Assembly (NCBI RefSeq): GCF_902459465.1
Contig: NC_047075.1
Span: 12,393,119 to 12,457,118, forward strand
Source: Asterias rubens
Lineage: Eukaryota > Echinodermata > Asteroidea > Forcipulatida > Asteriidae
Direction: 5' to 3'
DNA: 64,000 bases
The notes beneath the pieces are model-generated. The model searched no databases. It worked only from the letters and a program-made list of their open reading frames with translations, and was not told the DNA's origin. A program made the position numbers and the translations under genes. Shown here piece by piece: positions 1 to 11,760 of the stretch (its first letter is position 1; each line of letters opens with the position of its first letter).

Positions 1-1220
1 AAGCAGTTGGTGACGACGACTGCTTATAGCAGTCCAAAAGTAGTCATTGGAAGCAAAAGATGCTATCATAGGTAGTCGTGTATGAGCAGTCATTGGATAA
101 TTTTAATTATCCAACAACTGCTTAAAAGCAGTCAATGAAATCCACTTCTTTTTTATATAAGCAGCCGAAGGCTAATTCTAAAGAGTTGCAGACTATAACT
201 GCAAAAAATAGTGACATTCTGTACATGAAGGCCTCATAAAGTGTAACTTGACACTGTCCATTGCATAACACTTCCTGTGGGGTGTGGAAGTTTGAATTCT
301 AACTGACACTCATATTGAAAGTACAATGGCTACTGGAGGATGCTTGTGTAGTGTTGGTGTGTAGGTTTTTCAATATACTTGCAAGCAATGGAAGTTACAC
401 TCTATATACTCAGTAGAAATTAAACAAGACATTAGAGATGATAACCATGGGTATAATAAACAGTATGTAAGCTATTTTCTGTTTGTCTACACTAGATAAT
501 GTATATCTTACATGTAATACAGTATGTCTAGTCTGTGTGTCAATATCAATTTGTTTTTGTCAATGTATCTGTGAGCATGGAGATTATTTTCCTTTGATGA
601 TTGGAGAAGCCAAGGATTTGTTGCTCATCACTGTGAAATGAACTTGGTAATGTTAAATCATCATGGAGGTACAAGCAATGCACTCTCTGTGCCTGAAGTA
701 GTCCATATTTTAAACTAAAGTAATGTTGCATTTTACTTTTTAATGTGAAAACAGTATATATTTTTGGACCTTGTAAGACTCAGCCAAATTCTGTCCTGAC
801 TTGGTTCCAAAGATGGCCAAATTGTTCAAATAGAGACAACTATTTTTATCAGATGCAACAGTTTTATATGATGATGGTCTCTTCCATGGCTGGGAGTGTG
901 GAGGCTGCACTACTTCAAGTCAAGCCCAAACACACTAATTGCTTAAAGGATTTGAGGAAGATCTGCACCTTCTTTCAAGTACAATAGATATTGTGTGATG
1001 TGATTTAGCCTGCAAGATCAGGAGAGTCTGTTATAGTTATTTGAATGTAAAATATCATTTCCATCAAGTATCTGAAAATGGCTGGTGACTCCTTGTCAGC
1101 AAAACAAACTGGAAGTTACATTACAATTTAGTGTTTGAGATACTTGATGGAAATGTTTTTAAATGTGGAATAAATTTTCATCATGGTTAAGAAGATTAAT
1201 AAGTAGTTGATAATCCAATA
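1..1220. other. No gene recognised; short AACTGCTTAA-type repeats
   Basis: No reading frame here resembles a protein I know, and the short open frames lack conserved motifs. The first 150 bases carry several copies of the words GCAGTC, AACTGCTT and AAGCAGT in both orientations. The same words return at 1480-1660, so this may be the end of a dispersed repeat that starts outside the window. Confidence 0.5.
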
Positions 1221-1477
1221 GACCTGGGTTCAATTTCATGGGTCTGCTTAGTATGGAAGCAAAGAATCAAATGATACGGAAGAAGGGAATTCCGTGCATG
1301 TGTCAGTGTATTTCACAGGGAAGATTTGCTTGTGGGCATGCGTACTTCACATTTTATTCTTCGCTTACACAGTTTGCACAGAAATTTGGCGCTTGGCCTG
1401 TATATAGGCCCTAAGTATGGTAAGTGAAGAAAGGTGATCACAAGCAAATTAATCAGAGCCATGAAATTGGGCCCTCA
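1221..1477. mobile_element. MITE with about 25-bp imperfect terminal inverted repeats
   Basis: The left end (GGTTCAATTTCATGGGTCTG at about 1227) and the reverse complement of the right end (GGGCCCAATTTCATGGCTCTG) match apart from a few changes. The interior of about 200 bases has no coding capacity. This is the structure of a miniature non-autonomous DNA transposon. I could not find a clear target-site duplication, so the superfamily is open. The GGTTCAATTTC word resembles a tRNA B box, but the matching inverted end argues for a MITE rather than a SINE. Confidence 0.55.
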
Positions 1478-1660
1478 AATGCTTAAATATAGAGCTTCAT
1501 TTAGACTGTCATAACTGCTTAATAAGCCTTCATATAGAAGTGGTCCACTGCTTAATTATAGACCATTTAGACAGTTGACTTCTTATTATTAAACCTTCGC
1601 AGAAGTGGTCAACTGCTTAAATATAGAGCTTTAAGCAGCCTATCTATGACTGCTTAGCTT
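1478..1660. repeat. Diverged tandem dimer, unit about 78-80 bp
   Basis: The phrase 'aactgcttaa.tatagagc...' followed by 'agaagtggtc.actgcttaa' is repeated twice with point changes, for example AGAAGTGGTCCACTGCTTAA against AGAAGTGGTCAACTGCTTAA. It is non-coding and shares short words with the first 150 bases of the window. Confidence 0.5.
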
Positions 1661-2159
1661 AAAATGAAGTTTATTTTAGCTCATTTGCATTTTTTGTCTG
1701 TTGGAAGGCTTAGTGAATGACTATATGTAAGAGCCATGTCCACAAGAGGCAATTTACTTGCAACCAGTTCCAAAAAGACAAGGCATTCACATTTGAAATT
1801 ACTCATATTTTCTTGCAGATTGCTGACAAGTTACTCTTGTGCTACCAAAGTGGTCCTGCAGCATACACTGCAGTTGGTTGCCTCCAAGTTGCCTGCAAAA
1901 GTTGGCCCATGTGACAAGGCCCTAAGGCTTTGAAGGTCTTTTGAGCTTTCAAAGCCCTGTATGAAACAATTAATTGAAGACAAAAAATTGACTACAAAAA
2001 CTTGCTTGTTAAACTGCCTATATGCTTATTTGACAAATTCACTGAAGGCATTCAATTTGGCGAGAGATCCTGAGTAGTGTTTGCTCGAGGGATCTATGAA
2101 GCTTACACCAAAAACAGAGCGATGGCGAAGTCAGTGCGTTTTAGACACAGAGGTGACTA

Positions 2160-2450
2160 ACATCCGGTTCAGACTGACGCTCCAGAGTCGCGCCGAACCA
2201 AATGGAATAGGAGCGACTCTCTAGGTCGACCCAAATAGACATTGGTTACACACTGGCGAACTTAATGTATAAGGTTCTGCCCATGACAAGGTCGACGTCT
2301 GCAACCAAGATGCTCCATGCAGAGTCATTCCGACCGACTGCGTCAGTCGATCTTTCGACTTCTAGCGCATCTAGTCGCTCCTAACTGTTTCAGACGTCTA
2401 ACTTTTCATGTACTTAATTCAATAGTTTGGTTCGGCACGACTCTGACGCC
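2160..2450. repeat. Inverted repeat flanking about 200 bp, probable MITE
   Basis: Bases near 2168-2205 and the reverse complement of about 2420-2455 share GTTCAGACTG, CAGAGTCG and GCCGAACCAAA with a few mismatches. The internal segment also holds short inverted pairs, such as GTCGCTCCTA with its complement. It reads as a foldback-type non-autonomous element or an old palindrome. No protein is encoded. Confidence 0.45.
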
Positions 2451-2519
2451 AGTCTGAACTGGGTGTAATGTTTGACATTGACACATATTTGAGTCATGGG
2501 AATATGATACCCTTAGCCA

Positions 2520-2775
2520 ACTCTGGTGCACACCAGCGTGTTTGGTACTGTTCTGGTGTACGTCTAGTGCACCTGTTTTCTGCACCAGAAGTGTACCAAC
2601 ACAAACCCTACACCAACAGAGCACCAATAAAGCACCACATTTTTGGGGGTCAATTTTCAATGTACACCAATAGTGCACCAGATGTACTTGGTCTGAATCA
2701 AGCTACACCAATAGTGCACCAAATTTTCTTTGTCAATTTGCAGTGTGCACCAATAGTGCACCCAGATATACTTGC
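2520..2775. repeat. Irregular array of GTGCACCA / TACACCAA words
   Basis: The motif 'gtgcaccaatagtgcacca' and shortened forms (ggtgcacacca, ggtgtac, tacaccaa) recur at irregular spacing of about 15-45 bases. The core GTGCAC is self-complementary. The open frames over this stretch merely read the repeat and I do not treat them as genes. A related array lies at 11150-11760. Confidence 0.6.
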
Positions 2776-3069
2776 ATGACCCACTGTGCCGTACCGCATT
2801 TGCCAGAAGAAAATTGGAATACCACAATTAATCGGTTGTTTAAAAGGCCGGACCATGCTTGCGATTTGCCAGATTGTAAGCTTTGGTTTCCAGAGACTGA
2901 TGGGTGATGACTGCGACTGCCGGGCTAGCAGCCGTGAGGCGTGGACCGGAGACTTTAATATCTCCTGCTGACCGTACTGAGTCCTCGCCAGTACCTACTG
3001 GCCTGCAGTGATGACTATAAGCCTGGGCGACTAGTGCAACTTGTGTCGAAGTCGCGACTATTGATTGCT

Positions 3070-3260
3070 ATGATACCCATATGGGACTGCATATTCTGCC
3101 CATATGGGATTGTGCCCATGTTTTTCCCATACAGGCCCCGGTATGGGGAATACTCCCCATAGACCACACCTAAGGGCCCCATATGGGTATCATATATGGG
3201 TTGACCCAGGCTCAAACGGCCCAGATATTTCCCATATGGGCCCCATAATGGGCTTGCTAC
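3070..3260. repeat. Array of CCCATATGGG palindromes
   Basis: CCCATATGGG or a close variant occurs about six times in 190 bases, interspersed with CCCCATAnnnGGGGC forms. The spacing is irregular (15-50 bases) and no coding is evident. The 900 bases after it, to the minisatellite at 4206, contain no feature I recognise. Confidence 0.65.
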
Positions 3261-4205
3261 AAGGGTGATGACCCATTGTCCCAACCCCCAACCGCATATG
3301 AAAGAAGAACATTGGAATTTCACAACAAATCAGTCGCTACATGGGGCAAGTTTTACTCGCTAGCTGCTCATCAGATAGATTCTTTAAACAGGGAACTTTT
3401 AACAGTCGACCTTTGACTGTGGCTGCCAACATGTTTTTGCCAGTGTTTTTTTCTAAAACAATCACTACCCCAGTACCATTCTTTTTTTATTGACCCAAAC
3501 AAAGGTAGTGGGGACAAGGTAGGCATAGGCATCAAAACAAAAAAAGGCTGCCTTTGAATGGCTGTTAGTACCCAATGGCAATTTGGCAACAGAATGATTG
3601 ACCCACATAAATAAAGTAGGCCCTACTGTTTTGTCAATACAAACAAACACAGAGATATGATGGAAGAAAAAATTTGCTCATAGGTGTGTATTTATATATT
3701 GCATTTTGTTATCGATTACAATGTGTTTGATGCATCACAGTTGTAGGTGTTCTCTGGAGAAATGTGGATAGTGATTGATATTGTTTGTTTACCTTCTCTC
3801 TCATTTGTTTTTCATTGTTGGGTAACCATATCCAACATTAAACTAATAATATCGGTCTTTCTGTCCCCAAAAGAAACATTTGAAAGAAAGTGCAAAATAA
3901 AGGCCTCAGACAGATTGCACGACAGACCATTTAGAACCCCAAAACTTCCAGGGCCCGTCAGCGGTCACAAGATGCCATAATGGCTTTGTGCGTCATGCTC
4001 ATCATTTGTCTATTAAAAAAACCTGCACCCCCTGGCAAAAATGTGTTGATATGGGCCTGATGTGGTATAAAACTTCATTCCTCCCCTTAAACAAAAACAA
4101 ACAAAGATGGTTTGGATGATAGTTAGTGTAAACTGTGGAATACAAAAAAGACACAACCTACAATCTGTACCGGCAACTCACCTTGAACATTGAAGCAAGA
4201 TCCAT

Positions 4206-4905
4206 CACCAGGGGAGGAAGAGTCACGATGAGAACCACGATGAGGAGAGTCACGATGAGGAGAGTCACGATGAGGAGAGTCACGATGAGGAGAGTCACGA
4301 TGAGGTGAGTCACGATGTGGAAAGTCGCGATGAGGAGAGCCACGATGAGGAGAGTCACGATTAGGAGAGTCACGATGAGGTGAGTCACGATGAGGAGAGT
4401 CAGGTTGAGGTGAGTCACGATGAGGAGAGTCACGATGAGGAGAGTCACGATGAGGAGAGTCACGATGAGGTGAGTCACGATGAGGTGAGTCACGATGAGG
4501 TGAGTCACGATGAGGAGAACCACGATGAGGAGAGTCACGATTAGGAGAGTCACGATGAGGTGAGTCACGATGAGGAGAGTCACGATTAGGAGAGTCACGA
4601 TGAGGTGAGTCACGATGAGGAGAGTCACGATGAGGTGAGTCACGATTAGGAGAGTCACGATGAGGTGAGTCACGATGAGGAGAGTCACGATGAGGAGAGT
4701 CACGATGAGGAGAGTCTCGATTAGGAGAGTCACGATGAGGAGAGTCACGATTAGGAGAGTCACGATGAGGTGAGTCACGATGAGGAGAGTCACGATGAGG
4801 AGAGTCACGATTAGGATAGTCACGATTAGGAGAGTCACGATGAGCTGAGTCACGATTAGGAGAGTCACGATGAGCTGAGTCACGATTAGGAGAGTCAAAA
4901 TAAGG
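4206..4905. repeat. Minisatellite, 15-bp unit (AGTCACGATGAGGAG), about 45 copies
   Basis: About 700 bases are a head-to-tail 15-bp unit with sparse variants: GAGGAG/GAGGTG, CGATGAGG/CGATTAGG, and a few AACCACG or TCAGGTT units. Because 15 is a multiple of three, frames stay open through the array. One minus-strand frame reads an SPHRD/SPNRD pentapeptide repeat and another reads LLIVT. I see no flanking conserved domain, signal peptide or splice context that would make either a gene. A repetitive coding exon cannot be fully excluded. Confidence 0.85.
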
Positions 4906-5039
4906 AGAGCTTCGAGTCTGCTTGAGCTCATGAGTGCCTAAAAGGAAAAAAAACGTCATATTTAAAAAGTAACATGAAGTACAGCTGCATTTTCAACTAG
5001 GGTTTTCTTTGTTAAGTTTTAGTTTAAATTTAAACAAAT

Positions 5040-5929
5040 GTGACCCGCTCTATTGTAATCAGGAATGTCCTCCAAGCTCCCATTCCATGTAATTTGACAC
5101 CAAATATGAAACATCGTAAACAAAATTGAACAAAATCAATTTTTTATTTATGCACTATTAGATAGTCCAAACCTCAATTTTTCTTGCTTTATTCTTACCT
5201 TTTCTTCAAAAGATTGATAAAGATGGAAAAAAGGACGATTCCTAGACCATGTTTGTGTCATAAAATTGTGAAAATTGTTTGTAAATAACTACCAAGAGAC
5301 GAAAATTCACACCTATTTGAAGCGCCCTCACAAGGGCAATCAATGGCCTAATTGTGCAATCTATACCATCAATGGAAAGCTTTGAGTCGTTTGCGTCAAC
5401 GTATGGTGTGTTTGTACTGAACGTTGTGGAGAAGTGTGGGAGTCTGTTTTTGTGCATTGCCCGGGGGGCCTTTATTGAACTAAGCGACAGGCCTTTCCGT
5501 ACGGTGCGACACTCACATTTCTCGATGGAAATAACACCGGAAAAAGTCTAGAAAAATCAGGTAAAATTTTTTAAACTTGTTGTTAAAAGTGACTGCAGAT
5601 TATGACTAAACCTGTCATGGGTTGTTTATGTATCTTGGGCCTACTGTTTGTCTGACATCAGAAAAGTAAAAACTGGTATTTTTTAAGGATTTCTTTTTTT
5701 AATTTATCGCCCTGTGGGACCCATCGCGTTTAAAATTAATTTTTCTTAAGGAAAGCTTTCCAAAACGTGTCGTAAAATTTAGTGTAAACATCGTTGTAAA
5801 TTCCTCCTCATTTCAGCTGGGAGTGTCGCTTCATCATTATTTTGTAATCATTTAAAACGTTGTGACTTTTCTTTTTCGGGTCAAAAGTCAAACTTGGAGG
5901 ACATTCCTGACTACGACAGAGCGGGTCAC
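5040..5929. mobile_element. Non-autonomous DNA transposon, about 38-bp TIRs, 4-bp TSD
   Basis: The left end GTGACCCGCTCTATTGTAAT and the reverse complement of the right end (GTGACCCGCTCTGTCGTAGT) continue into a shared CAGGAATGTCCTCCAAG, giving an inverted repeat of roughly 38 bases with four mismatches. AAAT lies immediately outside both ends (5036-5039 and 5930-5933), which fits a 4-bp target duplication. The 890-bp interior has no transposase-like frame. The superfamily is undetermined. Confidence 0.75.
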
Positions 5930-5933
5930 AAAT

Positions 5934-8900
5934 TCATGAATAACTCAAAACTGAATTTTTCTGTGACCAAGCAAAATAAGTTGCATATTAATTAATGTTC
6001 ACATCTTTTGGAGAAATTTGAGCTACATGAACATTGTTAACTAAAATATTGGCAATTAGTGGAAAAGTGAATAACGATTTCATTGCATCACATTTGTATT
6101 CAATCAAATCAATTAAGTTTGAGAGTCTGTGCTGTTTGTTGTGAAGTTCAGTGCATTGTGTAGAAAGAGAAGTGTTGATGACAAACGCAAATTCACTTTT
6201 TGTTTGACATTGTGTACAAGTTTGTCACCCTTTCCATATATTTAAAGTTTTAAATAAAACTGTCCTTGGATGACAAAGCATATTGAGTTGACGTGACTGA
6301 GCAGAAGAGGGCACCATCACTTTTGCGCAATTTGGCTGTTGCGCAAAAGTGTGCGTGTGCATTAGATCACGCGATATTAATTGCGCGCCGCGATTTACGT
6401 ATGACCAGCGTGTACATGACAAACTTCAGATAAGTACCTGCACAAAATTTGAATAATTCTTGAAATTTATCAAGGAACTTAAATAAGTAATACCTAAATA
6501 TTCATAAACCAAGTGAACAAGTTGGCCACAAGCAATCATTTGGCCACACAGAGCGATTCAAAAACTTGTTGTTTACGGGCTCTTTCAAGGCCATTGGTAA
6601 AGCGTAGGGATCGGAAAAAATGTGGATCATCGATATTAGTACCTAAATGGATTTGTCGTCAAATTGCATAATTTTAGGAAGAGTTAATCTTGAATAAATG
6701 TAGAATCATATACTAAATAAGTGAACAAATTGTGCAGACTATTCCCGCTCATCACATTTTAGCTAACAATGTCGTAATGATAATTGTGCCCATATAATTT
6801 TACATGCCTTTCCTACTTCTGCCAATAGGTGGTGCTCTAATGAGGCATTTCAACTCATAATGGGTGAGTTCAATTAGCTTCCACGGGGTGCCACGGGAAT
6901 GGGAAGATGGATGAGCCACGCGTGTGGGGCTAATATTAGTTAAACAAACAAACTGAAATAATGAGATAATAAAACTACCTTTGTATTTTTGTTACCCTTT
7001 TTGACATACTTATTGCATTATTCTAATATAAAAAATAAAAATAACACGTAAAGGTAAATTTATGAAACATTAAAGGTCTTACCTCATAAGGGATTAGCTA
7101 AAACAGATATACAGACTTATTGATAAGTCATAACAAAAATGACTTTATAAAGTTTGTATACGATAATAATGTACACAGCTCTATCGCCCTATTTGACATA
7201 CTAATCTTAATTTTTCAGTTGTGTTCTTCTAATTAATTACACTCTAAAAGCATGCAGAAAAAAATATGGAAATGACGCAGGGCTATATAGGTTGATTCAG
7301 TTGGACTACCTTGTCAAAGTATGAAGCATTCAGCTGACATCTGAATCGACTGTGGTTAAGTCTGGTCGATTCTAGTCAGTTTCCTGAAGCATTACTCTTA
7401 GTAAATTTGCTTTCAACACAATTAAATTTAGATAGAATATAAAACTTTAGAAGTCTTGCTCAATCCAGTTATAAAAGGCGTCAACTATAAACACAGGGAC
7501 TTTAACTCTAATAAAAACTAATGGACTTAAGACGAAAGCAGCCACACTAGGGAGACACTGGACTGTCACCTTATTCAACACATTCCCTTAAGGTTTTTGA
7601 CACCTTATAAAAACTACCAGCAGCATGTCTGAGGTGGACTTTGCGAGTGGGAGCGGCTGTAGATGTATGTTTTGTTGTATTATTAAAATGGCTGAAGTAA
7701 GCCAAAGGCCAGGTGGCCTGTTTTGCTAATTTTGTTAGGAATATTGCCTCAATTTTGCATCATCCACCACCTTATTTGTACTGTGCTGTAAGTACTGTTT
7801 TTATTTTAGTTAAAGAGGAAGGGAAATAACCAACTTATTTTCCCAAAGTCTTTAGCCTCACGTTAAAATGATTAAGTTGTCATTGTAATCGATGCCCTTT
7901 CAGTGCAAAATTAGTCAACATCCAAAGCATCTGATGACATCATTCCGAGAAAAATGGATCTCTACATTTTTCCACAGGGATGTTTTGTTTCATTCCTGAC
8001 TTGTGTTTGATGCTTGCCTTCTTCGAAGGTTTTCCTATCGTTACATACCATTTTGACTTCTGCTGGGTCGGGAAATAATTTTCTGAATTTTTACTGAAAA
8101 TTTATTATGCACTGTATTTGTATGGGATCAGGATTTAATGGATGTGTGCCCTTATCGGCTACAATTTAATAAACATTTTCAAAAAATTTATCATTATTAG
8201 CCGATATATCTTGCCCTAGATTTGGGGCCAATACTCCTTACCTTGGAAAACAATTTTTTTATTGTTTTTCTTCAAAATTTCACAACAGTGAATGATTCTT
8301 TAATGTGGGATTTACAGATAGATTTTTGATCTGCTTGGATAAGTTTAAGAGTCCATAGCAGACCAAATTTGGAGTGGACTCTACCGCATTGTATGCAATG
8401 GAGTCCAAACTGGGCTAAAATATACTGTGTACACATGACATGCATGTATCAGTCTAAATGTTTATTATTTGTCATGATTCATGAACAATGTTGTAAATAA
8501 AATAATAGGATTAATGATATTATTATTTTTTTATATTAACCATCCCCACCACAGGCCCATCAGTCAAAGTGATCTTCCGTGGCTTAGGGTCAAAATAATT
8601 GGAGACTCTTTACATCGACGGGATCTTCAAGTGCTGGGAATCATCACTGAGTCGGCGGAGCAGAAGGCCGGTCTCCTTGGAGGACCCAAAGGCACAATAC
8701 AAAGATGGCTATACCAATTAAACCCACCGGCTCTTTTCAGAACCACCATATTTAAAAAAAGAGTTTGACCATATTTGTTTTCATAAAAATACATATACAC
8801 TAAACATGTTCCTTTATTTCTTTGACTTGGCCTCTTGCATGTTCTACTTAAACTTGTATAATGTTGATGTCCATCTACTCGCATTGTTTTCCTTTTAGCC

Positions 8901-8950
8901 TTCTCAGTCCTTCTTCATTTCCTTAAGATGATCATTCCTTATAAAAAGCT
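5934..8950. other. Non-coding stretch, no gene recognised
   Basis: About 3 kb of AT-rich sequence with only short frames and no conserved motif. Near 8350-8415 an imperfect inverted pair around GAGTCCA...TGGACTC could form a hairpin. I see nothing else I can name. Confidence 0.4.
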
Positions 8951-9133
8951 TTATCAGCTTAAATTAACCCTTTCAGCCCCAATGGCGACTTTAGTCGACT
9001 GTGCACTATACCCTGCTTGAGCCCCAATGGCGACTTTAGTTGCCCAAGATAACAAACAATAAAGCACTCAACTGAGCACAAAGCCGATTTGTTAAACTGT
9101 AGTTTTGTCCATGTTCTCCTTCCATACCCAAGC

Positions 9134-9180
9134 TTACCATCATTGGAAAGAGAAAGATTGGATCTTTCCAATGATGGTAA
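9134..9180. repeat. Perfect 17-bp inverted repeat with 13-nt loop
   Basis: Bases 9134-9150 (TTACCATCATTGGAAAG) are exactly complementary to 9164-9180, with a 13-base spacer. Just upstream, at about 8976-9040, the words GCCCCAATGGCGACTTTAGT are repeated twice about 40 bases apart. No gene is evident. This may be the centre of a small foldback element. Confidence 0.7.
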
Positions 9181-9489
9181 AATATAATAAGGATGCTATT
9201 ATGCAATCACTTCAAACTGGAGTGGAAAGATCCGCAATGGAATTGGTCATTTCCCTTCCTCTTTAACTATACCTTGTACCAATATTTCACCATGCTTGTC
9301 CATTAGTAGCTTTTACTTTGCAAAAACTGTCCGCCATTTAACTTAAAGTTCTGTGGAAAAATTAGTTTCGACCCTTGACTTAATACAAGTATGTATATCA
9401 AGTTCAATGGGCAATGTAGCAGGACCAATTTACACAACCTAAATTCCCTTTAATAGTTTAAATGCAACTTCTTATTTTAGCCTTGACAT

Positions 9490-9807
9490 TTTAACCACAA
9501 ATTCAGTATGCTTCTGTTCCGTTTCAAAGACAGCCTTAAGACCTCCCTAAAGAGCCTTGAAATCCCTATCGAAACATGGGAACATCTTGCCTTCGATCGT
9601 CCTTCATGGCGCAGTCTGATAAAAAGAGGGGCCAAGTCAGCTGATCAGCACCGAAGTGCCGCAGCTGAAAGTAAACGGGCAGCAAGGAATGCTAGATCTG
9701 TTAGCTCGTTCACCCAGCCACCCACCGGCCCAAAGTGCAAGACCTGCGGCAGACAGTTCCGTGCCCAGATCGGACTAATTAGCCATCTCCGAACACACAA
9801 CAAATGA
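9490..9807 (+). pseudogene. 3' end of a non-LTR retrotransposon ORF (C2H2 tail)
   Basis: The frame 9508-9807 reads like the extreme C-terminus of a LINE reverse-transcriptase polyprotein. It has a stretch of the form 'DRPSWRSLIKRGA', a basic Ala-rich segment, then a terminal C2H2-type finger (C-x2-C-x12-H-x3-H, 'CKTCGRQF...HLRTH') directly before the stop. Such a terminal finger is a common ending of animal LINE ORFs. The 3' flank carries the CATCATCGACATCGATGGAC and (AAC)n words typical of such 3' UTRs. No RT core is present upstream, so this is a 5'-truncated dead copy. Confidence 0.7.
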
Positions 9808-10029
9808 AGTCTTGGTCATCATCGACATCGATGGACGAACAACAACAACAACACAAATGAAACGTATTTGCATGTTAGATTGCTATGGGTTCGGATGAAT
9901 TATTGGCGCAAATGGCACATTTCAATTTAAACCTGCCATGAAAGAAAATCATACTACTACCCCCCCCCCCTTTCTACTCTTTTTACTCAACATTTTTAAA
10001 AGAAGATTTAATCATTGTCGAAGTGGGTT

Positions 10030-10485
10030 TGCTAAAAGGCTAGGAAGGAAGGGTGGGGATGAAGGATGGGTGAGGGAAGGGGTTGTGTGGAGAGGTGAGG
10101 AGGGGTGAGGGAAGGCAGAGGGATAGTATGGTTGGGAGGGGGAGGGGAAAGTATGGTGGAAAGGGGTGAGGGAAGGGGAGAGGAAATATGGGTGGGGAGG
10201 ATGGTTGGGTGGGGAGGGGAGGGAAAAGGGTGAGGAGGTAGAATGGGAAGATTGGGTGGGAAGAGGGATGGTTGGAAAGGGGTGGGGAAGGGGGAGAGTT
10301 GGAAGGGGAGGATGGGTGGGGCGAGGGAGAGGAAGTGGAAGGAGGGGAAGGATGGGTGGGGAAGAGGATGGGTGGGGGAGGATAGGGGAGAGGCTGGGTG
10401 GAGAGGAGGGGCGGGGGAAGAGGTTTAGTGGTGTGGGATGGGATAGCGGGGTGGGGACGGTGGGGTTATGGAGGGGTAGAGGCAG
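10030..10485. repeat. Purine-rich GGGTGGGGAGG tract
   Basis: About 450 bases of the plus strand are almost entirely purine with many GGG and GGGG runs (GGGTGGGGAGG, GGGGAGAGG). Open frames occur on both strands only because the tract lacks T-rich stops. They encode Gly/Arg-rich or Pro/Ser-rich low complexity and are not genes. The tract has strong potential for G-quadruplex or triplex structure. A run of ten or more C bases lies just upstream at about 9961. Confidence 0.8.
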
Positions 10486-10569
10486 GTGTCCCCGGAGGGA
10501 GTCCCCATACATGAAAGTGGCAACACACCAAGTTTGGAGATAATATGCCAAGAGTTATTGGGCAAACAA

Positions 10570-11065
10570 AAACAATAGGCTTCTGGGGAATCCCACCAAT
10601 CCACACACTAAGTTCAGAGTTGATATGACAAGTTCTTTAAGCGTTATCGCTCGGACAACCTTTTTTTTTTTTTTTTTGCCATAATAACAATTAATTTTTG
10701 CCTAGGGTCCAAAAGCAATAGGCTTCTGGGGGTATCCCATGACCAATCCACAAACCAAGTTTGGAGTTGATATGACACTTCCTAGTCGAGGTATTGCTCA
10801 GACAATATTTCTTTTGTTTTAGTCACATTGACTTTATCATTTGACTGGGGTGGGTCCACAAACAATATACTTTCGAGGGACCCCCAAGACCAATCCACAA
10901 ACCAAGTTTGCAGTTAATATGCAGCGTCCATCTCAAGTTATCACTCCAACAACATTTCTTTTGTTTTAGCCATAATGACCTTCACATTTAACCAAAGGGG
11001 TTCAACAACAACAGGCTTCTGGGGGGGATCCCAAGACCAATCTACCTACCAAGTTTTGAGTTGAC
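10570..11065. repeat. Tandem repeat, about 145-bp unit, 3.5 copies
   Basis: The phrase 'caataggcttctgggg...atccca.gaccaatcca.aaaccaagttt' recurs near 10573, 10718, 10864 and 11009, a period of about 145 bases. 'ttcttttgttttagcca' separates the units. Copies differ by many point changes and small indels. A (GCAC)n/(CA)n microsatellite follows at about 11093-11121. Confidence 0.7.
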
Positions 11066-11149
11066 ATTTGAGTCCTACTCAAGTTATCAATTGCATGCAC
11101 GCACGCACGCACACACACACAAACTTACGAATCCGGTTTGTGCCCTCAC

Positions 11150-11760
11150 CGAATTGGGGTGTACACCTCAATGATTGGTGTAGTTTTGGTGCACATTTGG
11201 TGTACACCAATTGAGCACCACGCTTATGCAAATGAAGTGACTACACCAAACATACACCACAAAATCTTTGCCATAGTGGTACATACACCAAAAGTACACC
11301 ACAAACTGTTTGTTCTCAAAGCAATGGTACCAAATGTGCACCACAAACTGTTTGCTCTCAGAGCATGGCACCAAATTTGCACCACAAACTGTTAGTTCTC
11401 AGAGCATGGCACCAAACATTTACTACAAACTGTTAGTTCTCAAAGCATGGCACCAAAATGGCACCAAAATGGCACCACAAACTGTTAGCTCTCAGAGCAT
11501 GGCACCAAATTGGCACCACAAACTGTTAGTTCTCAGAGCATGGCACCAAACATTTACTACAAACTGTTAGTTCTCAAAGCATGGCACCAAAATGGCACCA
11601 CAAACTGTTGCCTCTCAGAGCATGGCACCAAACATTTACTACAAACTGTTAGTTCTCAAAGCATGGCACCAAATTGGCACCACAAACTGTTAGTTCTCAA
11701 AGCATGGCACCACGTACTGTTAGCTCTCAAAGAATGGCACCAAATATGCACCACAAAAAC
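11150..11760. repeat. Minisatellite, unit about 55 bp, 8-10 copies
   Basis: The unit 'caccacaaactgttagttctcaaagcatgg' (split here as CACCACAAACTGTTAGTT plus CTCAAAGCATGG) with a variable 'caccaaa.tgg' linker repeats to 11760. The first part (11150-11230) holds GGTGTACACC palindromes like the array at 2520. Long open frames across it only read the repeat. Confidence 0.8.

Noticed and set aside
4123..4959. Long minus-strand frame of SPHRD/SPNRD repeats as a gene
   Set aside because: It only reads the 15-bp minisatellite. A second frame is equally open and no flanking conserved domain exists.
10012..10551. 179-codon Pro/Ser-rich and Gly/Arg-rich frames on opposite strands
   Set aside because: Both are shadows of the polypurine tract, which lacks stop codons by composition.
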